Origin: Viscum album
Lineage: Eukaryota; Streptophyta; Magnoliopsida; Santalales; Viscaceae
Length of the DNA stretch: 64,000 nucleotides
Assembly: GCA_963277665.1 (NCBI GenBank)
Contig: OY728142.1
Location: 6,834,001-6,898,000 of the forward strand
Direction: 5' to 3'
Shown in pieces: positions 1 through 12,499 of the stretch (positions are counted from its first letter, which is position 1; every line of letters begins with the position of its first letter). The notes under the pieces are model-generated. The model did no database searches. It saw nothing but the letters and a program-made list of their open reading frames with translations, and was not told where the DNA came from. The position numbers and the translations under genes are program-made.

Positions 1-2790
1 GTAAATTCATTTCATACTTCAAAAATACGTTTTCTTTAAAAATTGTTTTTATTGTATATTATGTGTGGATATAATAATTAATTTATACCAATTTTAGAAA
101 TCTTATTTGATAAATTTTATATAATTTTTTAAATATAAATTTAAAAATAATATTAGTATAAATTTTTAGGTTTTTTGGAATATAATAATTTTTTAGTGAA
201 TAGTGAAAAATACTCATTTTTTCAAGACTACCATTTATTTTCATTAAATTATGGAATTTAAAAGTGCCATTATATTTTGAATTTGTCTAAAAGTCACATA
301 AGTTTAATTTTATTAAACACAATCCAATTAATTATTTATGAATCAATATTATACTTTATTTTGGTATAAAATCATATTTATGTTCAAAATAAGCATTTTT
401 ATAAAAATTGTTTTTCATTGTGTTTCATGCACTTATATTAAAATTAATTTTTACCACTTTATGAAATTAAATATCAGAAAATGTATTATATATTTAAAAT
501 TATCATATTATAATTATTAAATAATTTCATTTTCATTTTCAACAATAATGAGTAGTAACCATAATAAAAGTTTATCACCCCAGTAAAGGGTAAAAAATGT
601 TAATCGATGTTGAAATTATGGAATATGGTTTAAAAATAAATAAAATTATTTATTTTATTTCATTGTATGATTTTATCATTACCAAAATAATCCTATATTT
701 TAAATTATTTCATTTTGGTTCCACTTTACCTTTTTTAAAACCTTTATATTATTTTAAGTAATGAATAATTACAAAATGTTACTCTCCTTTAATATATCTA
801 ATAAATTTTTATAGAGATAAAAAGAATTTATGGATGTTTATAAATTTTTATTATAAATATTAATAAATTATTTTTATTATATAAATTTATCATTAATTTT
901 TAGTGATGTTATAATTTCCTTGAATTCTTACGCAACGTCGATGCAGTATTTGTGAAAGTAGTGAAAAATCAAGTAAGTGATTTAAAAAAATTTAAAAGTC
1001 AAAATTTTTGGATGTAGTATGGTGTTAAATTAATTTATTTGATGATTTAAAAATATAAGTTATTCTTAAATAGTTTATATTATAGTTATATTTTTTATTG
1101 ATACGTTTTAAGTCAAGATATGTGAATAGTTATAAAAAATGAATTTAAACGATATTTAATGTTTACTTTTAAAAATAATAATTATAAAATAATTTAAAAA
1201 ATATATTAACTAATGTTTCTAGTTAATTTATGGTTCTATAATTAATTTTTCATTTATTTCCCAATTTTTATTTTTAGAACTACTTTTATGACTCTTAGAG
1301 ATTGAAATTTTTGTTACCACATTTAAGGTTAAAAGGATTAACAAAGGGTCAAACTAAGAGATAAGGTTAAAACAACCACATAAACTACTCTAGATTTTAT
1401 TTTTTAAATTTATTTTGGCCCCATCATCATTATATTTGAATATATGTCACTTTTTATCCATTTTAAATGATTTAGATGCATATTATATGTTAATATTTCA
1501 TGTATTTAAAATATTGTCACCCACCTCACCTATAAAAGGGAACCATAACTATTATCTGTATAAGATTTTATGAGCCATTTGCCTCAACTAATACCTATAA
1601 AAATCCCTTTTCAAACTTCCTACCCATTTCCTTGATTTTTTTTCCCACTAAAATACTATCCTAGATGGCTTAAGGTGTAATCCAACAGAGGTTTCTCAAA
1701 GAAGAGGCGTAACTCTTAATCAAGTGTTTTTGAGTTTATTTTTTGTTAAAAATCATTTAAATATTCTATAAACATGATGATATGATAATATAATTACCTT
1801 AAATATAATTAAATGTTATTATGTTTTTAGAAAAAACCATTTTAATCTTCTTCTCCATCCCATGGGAAATTAAAATATTTCTCATGCATACATGGGGACT
1901 ACCACCTTCATGAAGTGATGTGCATTGTTTTTCATCACCACATCACAAGAATGGTTATTTTAATGTATTTAATGAATATATAATATATTAATGAAATAAT
2001 TATGAACCTGTAAATATAATATATTATGTATTTTCTTACCCTTCCATCTGTTGGAAAATGATAATGACATTTGTGTGCACGTGTGGACCACCACATCCAT
2101 GAAGCAATGTGACAACAATGTTCTTATTTATACTTAAAATATTTTTCAAAGTCATTTCCAAATAATTTTAACTTTATTTTTAAATTTTTAAAAAATTAAT
2201 CTGTTAAACATTTACTATAACGTTCATTTTGACATTTTTTTACCAAAGTGAAGGAGAATTCTTTTAATTTATATGGATTGAACTCCATTCCCTTCCCTCA
2301 TATAAATTATTAATTATAAATACCCTTGTAAAATTTTAAAAGGGTTTTAAAATTATATCATTATCTTTATATTTTGTAAATTTTCCTTTTTTTAGTTTTC
2401 AAAGAAAAATGATATTTATCTTTATGATTATTTAAAAATGAAAAAAAAATCTTATTGGTTAAAATTAGTTTTTCAAGGGTTTATGATAAAAAAAATGAAA
2501 ACATATGAGTGTTTTTTCCATAATATGGTACATGAGAATTATAGATGATGAAGTTTGAGTTCGATATACCTCATGATGATGGGTGATACTAATATAGATA
2601 TCCAATGCATTGGGTAATGATTTAGTCTTTAAAGGTGAAAATTATAGAGATAACTTCATATGTTAATCCTATTTAATTAACTAGGAATTAGTTATTATAA
2701 CATGGGTTTAACATAATTGAACATGTTTTTTGAATATGATGCTCCAAGATACCTATATTATTCTTCAAAAAAGGGTTTTTATGGAAATAA
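1..2790 (+). repeat. Diverged long LTR (LTR0), same family as LTR1-3
   Basis: This is a relic LTR of the family described at 5,220-9,137; the window opens inside it. Matching blocks are the 'gtgaatagtgaaaaatact' stretch near 196 (compare 5,820), the segment at 1,310-1,390 with 'aagagataaggttaaaa' (compare 6,185-6,260), a TATA box at 1,531, and the LTR's internal repeat at 1,850-1,950 and 2,045-2,115 with 'accaccttcatgaagtgatg'. About 700 bp near 610-1,300 has no clear counterpart, so there is an insertion or heavy divergence. The right end is set only by a weak PBS-like match at 2,793. It is either the 5' LTR of a deleted element or a solo LTR. No coding sequence lies inside; the 60-residue frame at 338-520 is chance. 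Confidence 0.55.
1531..1538 (+). promoter_or_regulatory. TATA box of LTR0
   Basis: TATAAAAG follows a C-rich stretch, at the same place relative to the flanking blocks as TATAAAAG in LTR1 (6,407) and TATAAAAT in LTR3 (63,031). Its conservation across copies supports it as the retrotransposon promoter; present activity is unlikely. Confidence 0.4.
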
Positions 2791-2792
2791 TT

Positions 2793-2810
2793 TGATATCA
2801 TGAGCTAAAG
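2793..2810 (+). other. Possible primer-binding site after LTR0
   Basis: 'tgatatcatgagctaaag' resembles the plant initiator-Met tRNA primer site (TGGTATCAGAGC...), with one mismatch and one inserted base. If real it marks the end of LTR0 and the start of a now unrecognisable internal region. The match is short and the surroundings are AT-rich. Confidence 0.3.
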
Positions 2811-3374
2811 AAAGTTTATAAAATTTTAAAGGTGAAAAATTTGAGTTGTTTTCAGGAGTTCTCACATGCCTCAAGATTCCTTCACGGTGTTCATATAATT
2901 AATAATTAGATATCAAATTTATTATTTTAGAAAAGTTTTATTTTCATATTTTTAAATATTTTATTTATGTTCTCAATGTTTTATTGGGAAAAATGAAAAT
3001 GTGTTTGTGGATTTTCATGCTTTCACTTGGATAACTAGTTTCTATTATTTTTATATCCTTCACTAATATTTTTGTTCTCATACAATTTTTTTAAATGTTT
3101 TTCATAGGGATTAAATTTTAGTAGGAACTATTATGATTTCTATCTCTGAATAAAGGAAATTATCCATGAACTAAGTAAGTGTGTTATAAATGAAACAAGA
3201 TTGTGAACTTAAGAATACTATTTTTGTGAATAAAAACACTATATGGTAGTATTATATATGTAGTTTAATAGTTTTACTTATTATACAAAACTATAAACCT
3301 TAAAGATCATGGGAATATAAGAAAGTGAAATAATTTATATTAAATTCATATTTTTGTGTTGTTAGAGTAACAGG

Positions 3375-3545
3375 GTGTTATAAAAAACTCTATGTTCATC
3401 CCTTTCATATCCCTTGAAGAAATGTGGAACTAAAACCCCTCTAGGATTTGGATTGGATTTACAAAGGGGTATAAATATTGGCACAACTCATTGTAAAATG
3501 GGAATAGAATTATTGATAATAAGAGTTATTGATGGTATAAGAATT
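3375..3545 (+). repeat. Possible small Copia/TRIM-type LTR end plus PBS
   Basis: The segment opens with TGTTATAA, has a TATA box (GTATAAATATT near 3,470) followed by 'ctcattgtaaaatggg', then a run of 'attattgataataag', and ends beside 'tggtataagaat' (3,533), close to the initiator-Met primer site. This order is typical of short Copia or TRIM LTRs. I found no second copy nearby, so it is a fragment at best. Confidence 0.3.
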
Positions 3546-4094
3546 AATCACCACTTTTTCATCTTAAGTTGAGTTTAATACTTAATGGGGGTTTTCATAG
3601 TGAGATATAGTGCATTAATTGAGGGGGATTTCATCTATACCACTTCGAAAAAAATTCATCACATAGAGGGATGGAATTATCTAAAAAATATAACATTATA
3701 TTGTTTTGTGGTAAAATACACTTCTCATATGAGATAGGTTGTTCTAGGATTATTCACATAAATATTGAGTGGTGTGAATAGATCTAAGATTCTATTTAAT
3801 AGTTAAGATATATTTCAAAAAAATAAAAAAGGTTAGATTTAAGTACCCTTGTATTTTTTGATGAAATGGTTAATGGTTTTCATTTTTTTCAACATGATTA
3901 AAGATTTTTAAAGATGTTTTTGAGGTTGATAATATTTTTTTATTTGATTCTTGGTGAGTTAAAGTGATTCTAAAGTAATTATGTGTTTACATCAATTTTT
4001 TAGAATTTTTCTTGAGTTTATTAATTTGTTATATTATTAAGTTGTGTGGTAGATAAAATATAAGTGAGTTATATTAGTCAATAATATTGTTTAT

Positions 4095-4290
4095 TAGTTG
4101 GTCTTGTGGTTGGATAGTTTTTCATATAGTCGATCAGGTGTTCATGTGGTCAATCAAGTTATTCATATAGTCAATATTTCCATGGTTAGTGATTTTAATA
4201 ATGGTTGATTTATATTTTTAAGGTTTATCCATACAATTAGTGAAATGTTCATGTGGTCAATGTATGTGGTCGATCTATATTATGATAGAT
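4095..4290 (+). repeat. Short degenerate repeats of a 'catgtggtcaatc' motif
   Basis: Variants of a 12-14 base motif (ttcatatagtcgatcagg, ttcatgtggtcaatcaag, ttcatatagtcaatatt, ttcatgtggtcaatgta, tatgtggtcgatctat) recur at irregular spacing. They look like an eroded minisatellite; no coding role is apparent. Confidence 0.35.
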
Positions 4291-6406
4291 TCTCATAGCT
4301 GGTCCCATTCTTAAATAATATTCAAGTGAGTCTATTGGGTGACAATATGAGATTCTATAATTTTAATATTCTGAATAAAAAACCCAACAACTCTAAATTT
4401 GATACACAATGAAAAAAACATAACATCTAAAATTCTTCTCAATTAGTTTCATGTGATAATTAGATAATGGTACTTAATGTCTATATATTTTTGATGTTTT
4501 GACCTAGTTTATTTGGAAGCTGCATATATGATCGAAGTTTTTTCTGTTTGTGAAGAATCTCCATATATTATATCTAGAATGTTGTTGTGATAATACATTG
4601 TTGTTATGGAATTCAAAAAATTATTGTCATTTGGATATACAGTGGTTATTTTTGAGTTCATAAAAAATGTATATTCAAGTTGTTAAATTGTTTTTTGTTG
4701 TGTTGAGATACAGTTCCTCATATCATAAATTGTATAGAAAAGGTAAGTTTGGGTTTTTTAGAGAGGTGGAAGATAATGGGTATTATTGGACTTCACAAAT
4801 TTACTATTTTTGAATTATTATAAAATTTGATCAAAACTTTTGAAGTTTATGGTATTTTTTTATTGATTTGTTAAGAAACAAGAATGGTGGAAGGGGATTT
4901 TTTTATGTATCTATATAGTTATTAGAAGTGAAGAATATTGTGTGCAACACGATGTATATTTTCAAGCTTAACAAAATTAGGAAATAACGGAGGATCATGT
5001 TTTATGATTAAATTGTAGAATAATCAAGAATATTAATCTATAATTTGATTTAAAATAATAAATTGTCTTAACTATTTTTTGTTTCATTTTTATGATATTT
5101 CTTTGAAGAAAGTGGTGTGGAATTTCTATATATCGAGGGAATTAAAAAAGTGATAGCCAAAGGGAGTTCTTGAAGCTATAGTTCAGGGGTAAATTATGAA
5201 TATGAATGATCTCAAGCTAGGTAACACCCTAATATTTTATGACATATTTCTTTTTAAATAATTTAATCTCTTAAATTTCTTATAATACAAGAAACCATGA
5301 GTCTAAATGAAATGTAATATAGTATATTATTATAACCTAGCTATTAAATTGGTTGATATGAATAGAAATAACTAAATTATAAAAATTATATTTTTAAAAT
5401 AGGCATAAAATAAATTCATTGGTTATAAATTTACTATAAATGAAAATAAAAATCATTTTAAAGTAAAGTAAATGTTATTATAAAAAAAACTTATATGCAA
5501 TGTGATTTTATCTTAATAAATTAAATTAATGAATATTGGTGTCTATTTTAATAAAATTTATATATTATATATTCAATAAAATTTTATATCATTCATATAA
5601 TATTTTTTCTAGGCACAGGATAATAAAAATCCAGTTTTATGCTTAAAAATTGTATTTTTCGGAAAAACGATTTCGTTACATTTTGTATAATTATTTTAAA
5701 ATTAATTTTCACCAATTTTAGAAAAAAATTTAGAAAAAAATAATTTTTTTTTAGATAAATATTTCAAAAATATCTTATAGTAAAATTTTATTAATTTTTT
5801 GAAAATATTAATTTTTCAATGAATAGTGAAAATGCTAACTTTTATTAAAAATTATTTTTCATTTAAAGAAATTAGAAAGATAAATTTTTTTAAAAATGGT
5901 TTTAAAAGTAAAATTAATTCAATTATATTATTATTAATCTAATTTAGGTCATTATAATCAATTATATATTAAATTTCGAAATAAAAATATTTTCCATTTA
6001 AAAAAGCTTTTTCTTTGGAAACCCACTTTTTGTCAAATTTTTGGGTTTAATTTTAAATAAAATTATAACAACTATTTGAATTTAATTTGATAAAAATGTA
6101 TTATATATTTTTAATCATCATAATTCATATTAGTTAGCAATTTTAACTTATTTTGTGTCATTGTTAATAATAAAAACGGTAAAATCGGTTACCATGATTA
6201 AGGTTAAAAAAGTTTTACTAGGGGTTAAACTAAAGAGATAAGGGATAAAATAACCATAAACCAATATAAATTATATTTAATAGAAATATTTACACCCTAT
6301 ATAATCTAATATTAGTACATTATTCATTTTGGAACCATTTTCTATGGATAATACATTAATATATTTTATTCTTTTCAAAAATTCCAAGTGGGTCCTCTCC
6401 CCCTAT

Positions 6407-6414
6407 TATAAAAG
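6407..6414 (+). promoter_or_regulatory. TATA box of LTR1
   Basis: TATAAAAG lies within 'cccctattataaaaggac', after the block 'aaaattccaagtgggtcctc' that recurs exactly in LTR3 (63,001). In LTR2 the corresponding site (about 17,007) has decayed to 'cttaaaaaagg'. Transcription would start roughly 30 bases downstream. Confidence 0.5.
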
Positions 6415-6714
6415 GACGACCATATCCTCTCCTCTCCACATTGAAGAAAATTGTTTTTTAGAAAATACCGAACAAAAAACATTTCTTGAGTCACTCAATG
6501 TGACCTAGATTCCCTGATTTGTTAAAAACAATTTCCTTTGAAGGTTTTATGTATAAACATAAAGAGGTTGTCTAAAGAAGAGATATAGTTCTTAACCATT
6601 TGTTTTCATTATATTTCTTAATATACCTCCTTAAAAAATTATTCAGAAATTATGAAATAAAAAAGAATGTATCTTCCATATAATTATATTTATTATTTTA
6701 AATTCACAACCAAT

Positions 6715-7205
6715 TTTCTGTCTCTTCTTCCACTAAATGGGAAACAAAATCATCGATCGTGTGTATTGAAGACTTCTGCCTCGTGAACCGATATAATTCA
6801 TTTTCCATAACCGCATATCATGGATATATATAATGATGTATTTAATTTATATATATGATATTTAAGAAATAATTATACTTTTGTAATTATAATATCATAT
6901 CTTTTATCTTACCATCCAATCTATTGGAAAATGATAATGTCGCTCGTGGATATGGGTGCACTACCACCTCTATGAAGAGATGTAATTCATTTTTAATTTT
7001 CGTTTTATATAAATAGTGATAAGGATGGATTTTTTGAATATATTTTATTTATATGATATAATAATAATTATATATTTTTGAATTATTATTTACCTTGTTT
7101 TCATTCAATCTGTCAAACAATGGTTACAGTGTTCATGTGTATGTACGGACTACCATCTCCATGAACAGTGTAATTCATTTTTCTATATCTAACTTTTATG
7201 GATGA
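6715..7205 (+). repeat. Three approximately 190-bp tandem units inside LTR1
   Basis: Each unit has a core near 6,738, 6,922 and 7,114: 'ttggaaaatgataatgtc', then a variable 'tcatgtgtatgtacggact' part, then 'accacctctatgaagagatg' and 'taattcattttt'. Between cores lie AT-rich segments. The same triplet is present in LTR2 (43,640-44,105), LTR3 (63,360-63,820), twice in the truncated LTR (46,270-46,560), and partly in LTR0, so it predates the split of the copies. It may be an enhancer-like repeat of the LTR. Confidence 0.7.
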
Positions 7206-9139
7206 CTATAAATATGTATATAATGAATATAAATAATATTTAAATCATGATAAAAATTATTAATATTATGGAACCATGATTAAATTACAAGGAAAAAAAC
7301 TTCCAAACCAAAACATACATGAAAAAAAAGTAGTTATCACTCAAAATAGTGATTTTAATAAGGAATTTCTAATAAAAATTTGATAAAAGGTTATAAATAA
7401 TTATATAATTTAATATATACATGATTTAAATTCTAAAATATATGTATAAAAAATGTATATTTATTATACAGGAGGTTTGAACATGTATGAAGTAAGTCAG
7501 ACTTGAGGTAAGGGTTTTATCTTACAATCTAATTATTTATTTGGGTTATTTATGATTATGTTTTTTATTATGAAATTTCAGGATCTACCTCTCAATAATC
7601 CCATGAATTTTCTTCTATATGATTTATTTTTAGAGAATACATTCTTTACTTTAATTTTCCTCCCTTTAAGTACTCAAGAGACCAAATGAATGTTTTTAAG
7701 AAAAATCGACTTTATTTCTCTCTTCGGTAAAAAAATAATTTCTATTCCATGTCCATGATTTTTTTAATGTTTCAAAGAATGTTTTTACAATTCTCCAATT
7801 ATTTTTTAAATTCATTTTTATCCATGTTTAATTTTTTTTAAAAAAATTTAAATTAACCTTATTTTCATTTTTTTGAAATAGGTAATTTTGACTTTTTACT
7901 AAAAATTAGAAAGAAATATTTATTTTAATATATACGACATAAACAGAATTTACTACCATTATAACCAATCAATTATTTCAAGATTACCTCAAAATTTTCC
8001 TTGGATATTTTTGAAGAAAATTTATTCTTTAATATTTGGGAAATTTATAAATTTTAAATAAGTAATTTCAAAGTAAAAAAAATGGTATTTTACTCAAATG
8101 ATACTTTAAAAAGAATTTTCCATCTAAGACGGAATCCTTTGATGTTTTCATAATATTTAATGGGGATTTGATCCAATTAATCCATGATTATTATTTATAC
8201 TTATGTTTTATTAGTATGATGACAATATTTTTATGAAACTTATTTCTTTTTTCATGGGTTATGCTATGATGAATTGATAAAATGTTTATGAAACATGTTT
8301 CTTTTACACTGGTTATGTTATATTTATAAAAAATAGTTTCCTTTTCATGGGTTATGAGATGATGAATTTTTTATGATCTAGTGGAATATATATTTATTAT
8401 TTTAATTATTTGATGTGTGGGCCCAAAATTATATATCTTTCTAATGCATTGGGTAAATATGGATATATCATGAGATAAACAAGACTGGAATGGGGAGTGA
8501 ACTCAATTTAGTAATGGATTATGTCCACTATGATAGTATTTGGGGTGAACCTTGACTAATATGATCATTTGGGGAGTAAACCCAATCCCCTATTATAGTC
8601 TTAATAGTAATCCTTGACTACTGATGAAATTATTTTCTATGCTTATGTGTATACCACGAGCTTTTGTCTTATAGCAATGTTATGCTCTCATTGATCATGT
8701 TCTTTGATTCCTTTATGATTCATGTCATATGAACTGCCAATATTTATTCCATAACTCAAAATTATGATCTATAATTTACATGGTATGGTTTTAAAATGTT
8801 ATTTTCATGTTCTCATACCATTATGCTCATGTTATGTTTAAATTATCATTGATATATCCCTTATTTTTTCTTATTGATCATCTGAGATCACCCTTTCTTA
8901 TGTTTCCTTTCCCTAATTTATGAAGAAATGTATTAAGTATGATATGTATAAGAATAGATCTATTTATGAAGAAATTAGTAGGAGATGATGTAGTTCACTT
9001 ATGAACCATTTGTTTTTGTATCCATGTTTATAAAGTAATTATACCAATAAAATTTTGGTATGGTTTATTATGTTATTATAATTAATATTCATCAATTAAG
9101 ATGTGATATCTATGTATGAAAATTATAGGTCTTTATAGG

Positions 9140-9150
9140 TGGTATCAATG
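9140..9150 (+). other. Primer-binding site of E1
   Basis: TGGTATCAATG, two to three bases after the LTR1 end, matches the initiator-Met tRNA primer site (TGGTATCAGAG) used by Tekay/Del elements. E2 has TGGTATCAT at the equivalent place (48,516). Confidence 0.6.
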
Positions 9151-9640
9151 TAAGGTTTATTTAACAACTATAAAATAATATGAGAAAACTTTATTGAGAA
9201 CCCTTAGGATAATCCTAATTATTGTAGAAGGTAATGGATTATGGTAAAGAATAGAGACTGGTTTTTCTATTAAAACATCCCTATTTAGATTATAAAAGTG
9301 TACATGGTTTTAAAAGATATTCATCTTGCGGTAATAACCCTAAAAATAGTTAGATGAGTATATCTCATCCATAATTCTATTGCACAGTGAGTGTTCCATT
9401 ATTGTCCACTTGGTTTGACACTCTTAGGGGATATGTTTAGGTTAATTCACAATTTCTTTATGAACCATCATGAAGGATTTGAATAGATAATGATCAAGAA
9501 TAACCTACATAAAACCTAAAGTGATATAGATTGAAAAATAATTTTTCATTATTTAGAAATTATATAAATGATTTTTCATGATTATATGGTTTTCCACTAT
9601 GATTATTATTTCTCAAACTAAGATTCTTAGTTTTAGTCAG
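9151..9640 (+). other. Untranslated leader of E1
   Basis: AT-rich leader between primer site and gag. It aligns in order with 48,524-49,010 of E2 (for example 'taggataatcctaattat' near 9,206 and 48,582, and 'catcatgaaggatttgaat' near 9,468 and 48,843). I see no coding sequence in it. Confidence 0.6.
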
Positions 9641-10700
9641 TGGATATAACCTGAAAAAACCATGTTGATTCTAAATGTTATGGACAATTCAATGGTTATC
9701 CTCCTAATCAACCAAATGTTATAGGAGCTGGAATGGAAAATCTTACTATTATGATTATGAAGCATTCTCAAACTAAGAATCATGTTGAACATACTAATGA
9801 TAATAGAAGGTAATAAAGTTATATTGAGTCCTTTATAAGGAAACATCCACATTATTTCAGTGGTTTCATTGATCCACTAGTAATTTATGAATATATTAGT
9901 ACTAATGAAACATATTTTCCATTATCTACTGCTTGAAACAAGAAAATTTTATTTTATTTGTCTATTCTTTGTAAGAATAAGTAGACCAATGGAAGAATCT
10001 TATCAAGAATACATTGTATTAGGAAGAAATTGAATCCATAGAGTAGTATGGGTTTATGTGATAATTTCCCAATAATTACTTTTATCATATTCTTCATATG
10101 AAATGGAATAAGGAATTCACTGAGATAATGTAGAATGAAGATGAATCTGTTGTTAACTATGGAGAATTTTTTACAATAATTGTAAGGTATGCTTATAGTA
10201 TTATCATCCAACCTGAAATTAAGTTTTATCAATTAATCATTGGATTAAAAACCAAGTCTCTCAAGGGTTTTATCCATAAGGGAATTCAGTATCAAAGAAT
10301 AAATCATTTGATATACTATCAAGGTAGAAATAAAGATTGGAGTCACCCATAAATCTCATGGTTTTGATAAGAAATTAAAGATGTAATTAAAATTAAATTC
10401 CAAAAACCAAGGAAAGAATATGTTAATCCTTCTATTGTGCTCGATGTGTGGAATTAAACACAGAGGAAATTTTTTTATGGGGACTAGTTAATATTTTATG
10501 TGTGGAAAGGAAGGTAATCGGGAAATCAAATGGAAAATTGATGGTAAGAATTAATATAACGATGTGAATAGATATAAATCTCCATGGAATTCACCTCCCA
10601 AACTCCATTGTTTCAAATGAAATGGTTATTTTCAATATGCTTATTGGTGCTCAAATTCGATAATTAATGATGATGAATAACATTAATAACTTCATAATAC
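9641..10700 (+). pseudogene. gag: Gag (capsid/nucleocapsid) ruin of E1
   Basis: This encoded the structural Gag protein that packages element RNA. Visible pieces are the start of the retrotransposon gag domain (FSGFIDPLVIYEYIST near 9,855, matching the family pattern FxGxxDPxxAExWI), the gag mid-region around 10,130-10,280 (NYGEFFTIIVRYAY, then a 'GLKTKSLKGFI' stretch like the family's 'GLRxxIRxxV'), and a broken zinc knuckle near 10,490 (FMCGKEGN, one cysteine kept). Many stops and at least two frame changes. The E2 copy at 49,010-50,050 aligns and preserves FSGSNDPLLIEKWIST better. Frames in the opposite strand here (9,637-9,852; 9,954-10,232) are shadows. Confidence 0.7.
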
Positions 10701-10739
10701 CAAATAAAAAAGGAAATATCATGTGATCACTATTTTTAA

Positions 10740-11450
10740 TGATGGGTATGATAACGACATAGTGAAAGTTATACATACCATCCACTTTAGATCTGTTAAT
10801 GTCTTATTTTACTCTTGATCTACCCACTATTTTTATCTAAATAATTTGATAATGGTATCAAAATTCCACACCAACAATTAGATTTTTAATTAGTAGTAAA
10901 ACTCACTAATGGTACGATGATCGCATCTCAAGTCTATGATTATTCTACAATTGAAGTGTAAAGTAATGTGCTTGATAAAAATATCTTTATTCTCCCTCTG
11001 GTTGAATTTTTATTTCATATTAGGCATGTATTGAATTTATTTACATAAATACCACATTAATTACCAACGAAGGGAAGTTATATTTGATATTATGAACTAA
11101 AATAAGATTTTCTATTAGTAAAATGATAAATATAAAATTTTAATGGAAATCATATCCATTTTATGGGTCTTGATTCTTATTCCAAATGGGTATTTATCTC
11201 AATTACTTTGGGGGAAACTCAAAAATAATGATATTCCAATTATGTGGGAGTTTTTTGATGTATTTATAGAATATTTTTCTAATATTCCGCCAAATCATGA
11301 AGTTCAGTTCCTAATAGAACTCATACCTGGTTCTACGCTAATTTCAAGTATTCTATATATAATGGACTTGATTGAGTAATAGGAATTAAAGAAGTAACTC
11401 TAAGGAAATCTTGACAAGGGGTTTAGTTTTCCAGGTGTGCCACCTTAGGG
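10740..11450 (+). pseudogene. pol: Pol protease and linker ruin of E1
   Basis: The aspartic protease would cut the polyprotein. Near 10,770-10,830 the frame reads VNVLFYS followed by a stop and STHYF, corresponding to the family active-site pattern VLFDSGATHSF; the catalytic Asp is Tyr here. A later 'ILPLVEF' piece matches the conserved LPLxxFDVILGMDWL segment. From 11,143 to 11,379 an open 78-codon stretch is a real fragment of the protease-RT linker: WEFFDVFIEYF...IPPNHEVQFLIEL corresponds to the Tekay 'FPDVFPEDLPGIPPDREIEF' region. No function can remain. Confidence 0.7.
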
Positions 11451-11464
11451 TACACATATTCTTT

Positions 11465-11990
11465 TTGTTAAAAAGAAATATTGATCAATGTTACTATCCA
11501 TTGATTATTAAGAACTTAACAATATCATAACAAGAATAAGTATCATCTGACTCATATTTATGGCTTGTTTGATCAGCTGCATGGTGATCAATACTTTTCC
11601 AATATTGATATTCATTTTGGATATCATCAATTGAGGATTAAAAATAATTATATACCCATGAAAAAATTTCTTATGAGGTATTGACACTATGAATATGCAA
11701 TGATATCTTTTTTTCTTACCAATTCACTTGTTTTCTTCATCGATTTAATTAATAGAGTATTTATAGATTTAATTGATCTATTTGTGGTAGTATTTATAGA
11801 TGATATTCTTATATATTCAAAGAGAAATAAAGAGCATGAATATCACATTAGGATTGTACTAAATACCATAAGGAAATAAAATATGAATGAAAAATTTACA
11901 AATTTTTTATTCTGGCTAAAAAAAGTTTCATTTTAGTTTCATATAATCTTAAGTGAGGGTATATCAGTGGATCCATAAAAAATAGAAGTT
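11465..11990 (+). pseudogene. pol: Reverse transcriptase ruin of E1
   Basis: RT copies element RNA into DNA. Motifs in order: LFDQLHGDQYFSNIDIHFGY near 11,567 (family: LFDQLQGAxxFSKIDLRSGYHQ), QLRI, the 'EYAMISFFLTNSLVFF' piece (family: YEFLVMPFGLTNAPAAF), DLINRVF, and the catalytic box VFIDDILIYS near 11,790, whose two aspartates are intact. Stops interrupt the frame before and after. The match to Tekay/Del RT is clear by order and spacing even though the domain is dead. Confidence 0.8.
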
Positions 11991-12490
11991 ATTGAACATT
12001 AAACTAAACCAACCATTGTGACTGAGATCCAAATATTTATTGGTTTGTCTAGATATTATCGTCTCTTTTTGGATAGTTTTCCATGGATATCTAATCCACT
12101 CATCAAGTTAACTCATAAGGGATCCAAGTTCCTTAAGATATTTGAATGTGAATAAAATTTCAAGGAACTAATAAAAATCTTAGTCAATGTATCTATTATT
12201 ACATTACCTTATATAGAATAATGTTTTTAATCTATAGTGATTCCTTTAATAAGGGATTGGGTTATATTATCATGAAAAATTATATGGTTATAGATTATTC
12301 CCCACAAAAATTGATGGTTCATGAGAAAAGTTACCCAACTCATGATTTGGAGTTAGTTGTGGTAATTTTTTCATTAAAGATATAGAGTAATTATCTTTAT
12401 ATATAAAGAAAAAATATATATAATGATCATAACATTTTAAAGTATATATTCACTCTAAAAGATATGAATATGAACTAGAGAATATATTTG
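11991..12490 (+). pseudogene. pol: RNase H region ruin of E1
   Basis: This follows RT without a gap. The connection segment reads 'TEIQIFIGLSRYYRLFLDSF' (family: EIRSFLGLAGYYRRFVEGF) near 12,020. The RNase H-like part has KLMVHEKSYPTHDLELVVV near 12,310-12,365, corresponding to the highly conserved 'QLKxHExNYPTHDLELAAV' block. Several in-frame stops and at least two frame changes. The nearly identical but differently broken version in E2 (51,371-51,900) confirms that the frame was once coding. Confidence 0.75.
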
Positions 12491-12499
12491 GATTTGATT

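Larger units (their letters stand above)
2811..5219. other. AT-rich stretch without recognisable genes
   Basis: All six frames are closed by stops at short intervals and I recognise no gag, pol or host protein motif. It may be the eroded internal region of the element whose 5' LTR is LTR0, or host spacer. The only structures seen are a small LTR-like segment near 3,375-3,545 and a patch of short degenerate repeats near 4,095-4,290. Confidence 0.5.
5220..9137 (+). repeat. LTR1: 5' LTR of E1
   Basis: The left end 'gtaacaccctaatattttatga' matches the starts of LTR2 (14,156) and LTR3 (53,533), which begin TGTAACAC as Tekay/Del LTRs usually do. Landmarks shared with the other copies are 'gattttatcttaataaatta' near 5,505, the TATA box near 6,407, three approximately 190-bp repeat units (6,715-7,205), 'ctaatgcattgggtaaatat' near 8,440, and 'tgtgatat' just before the end. 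The right end is set by the primer site at 9,140. At 3.9 kb the LTR is long for the lineage. No open reading frame is shared between copies. Confidence 0.85.

Noticed and set aside
11143..11379. 78-codon frame as an independent small protein
   Set aside because: It aligns to the protease-RT linker of Tekay/Del pol and sits in the proper order within E1.
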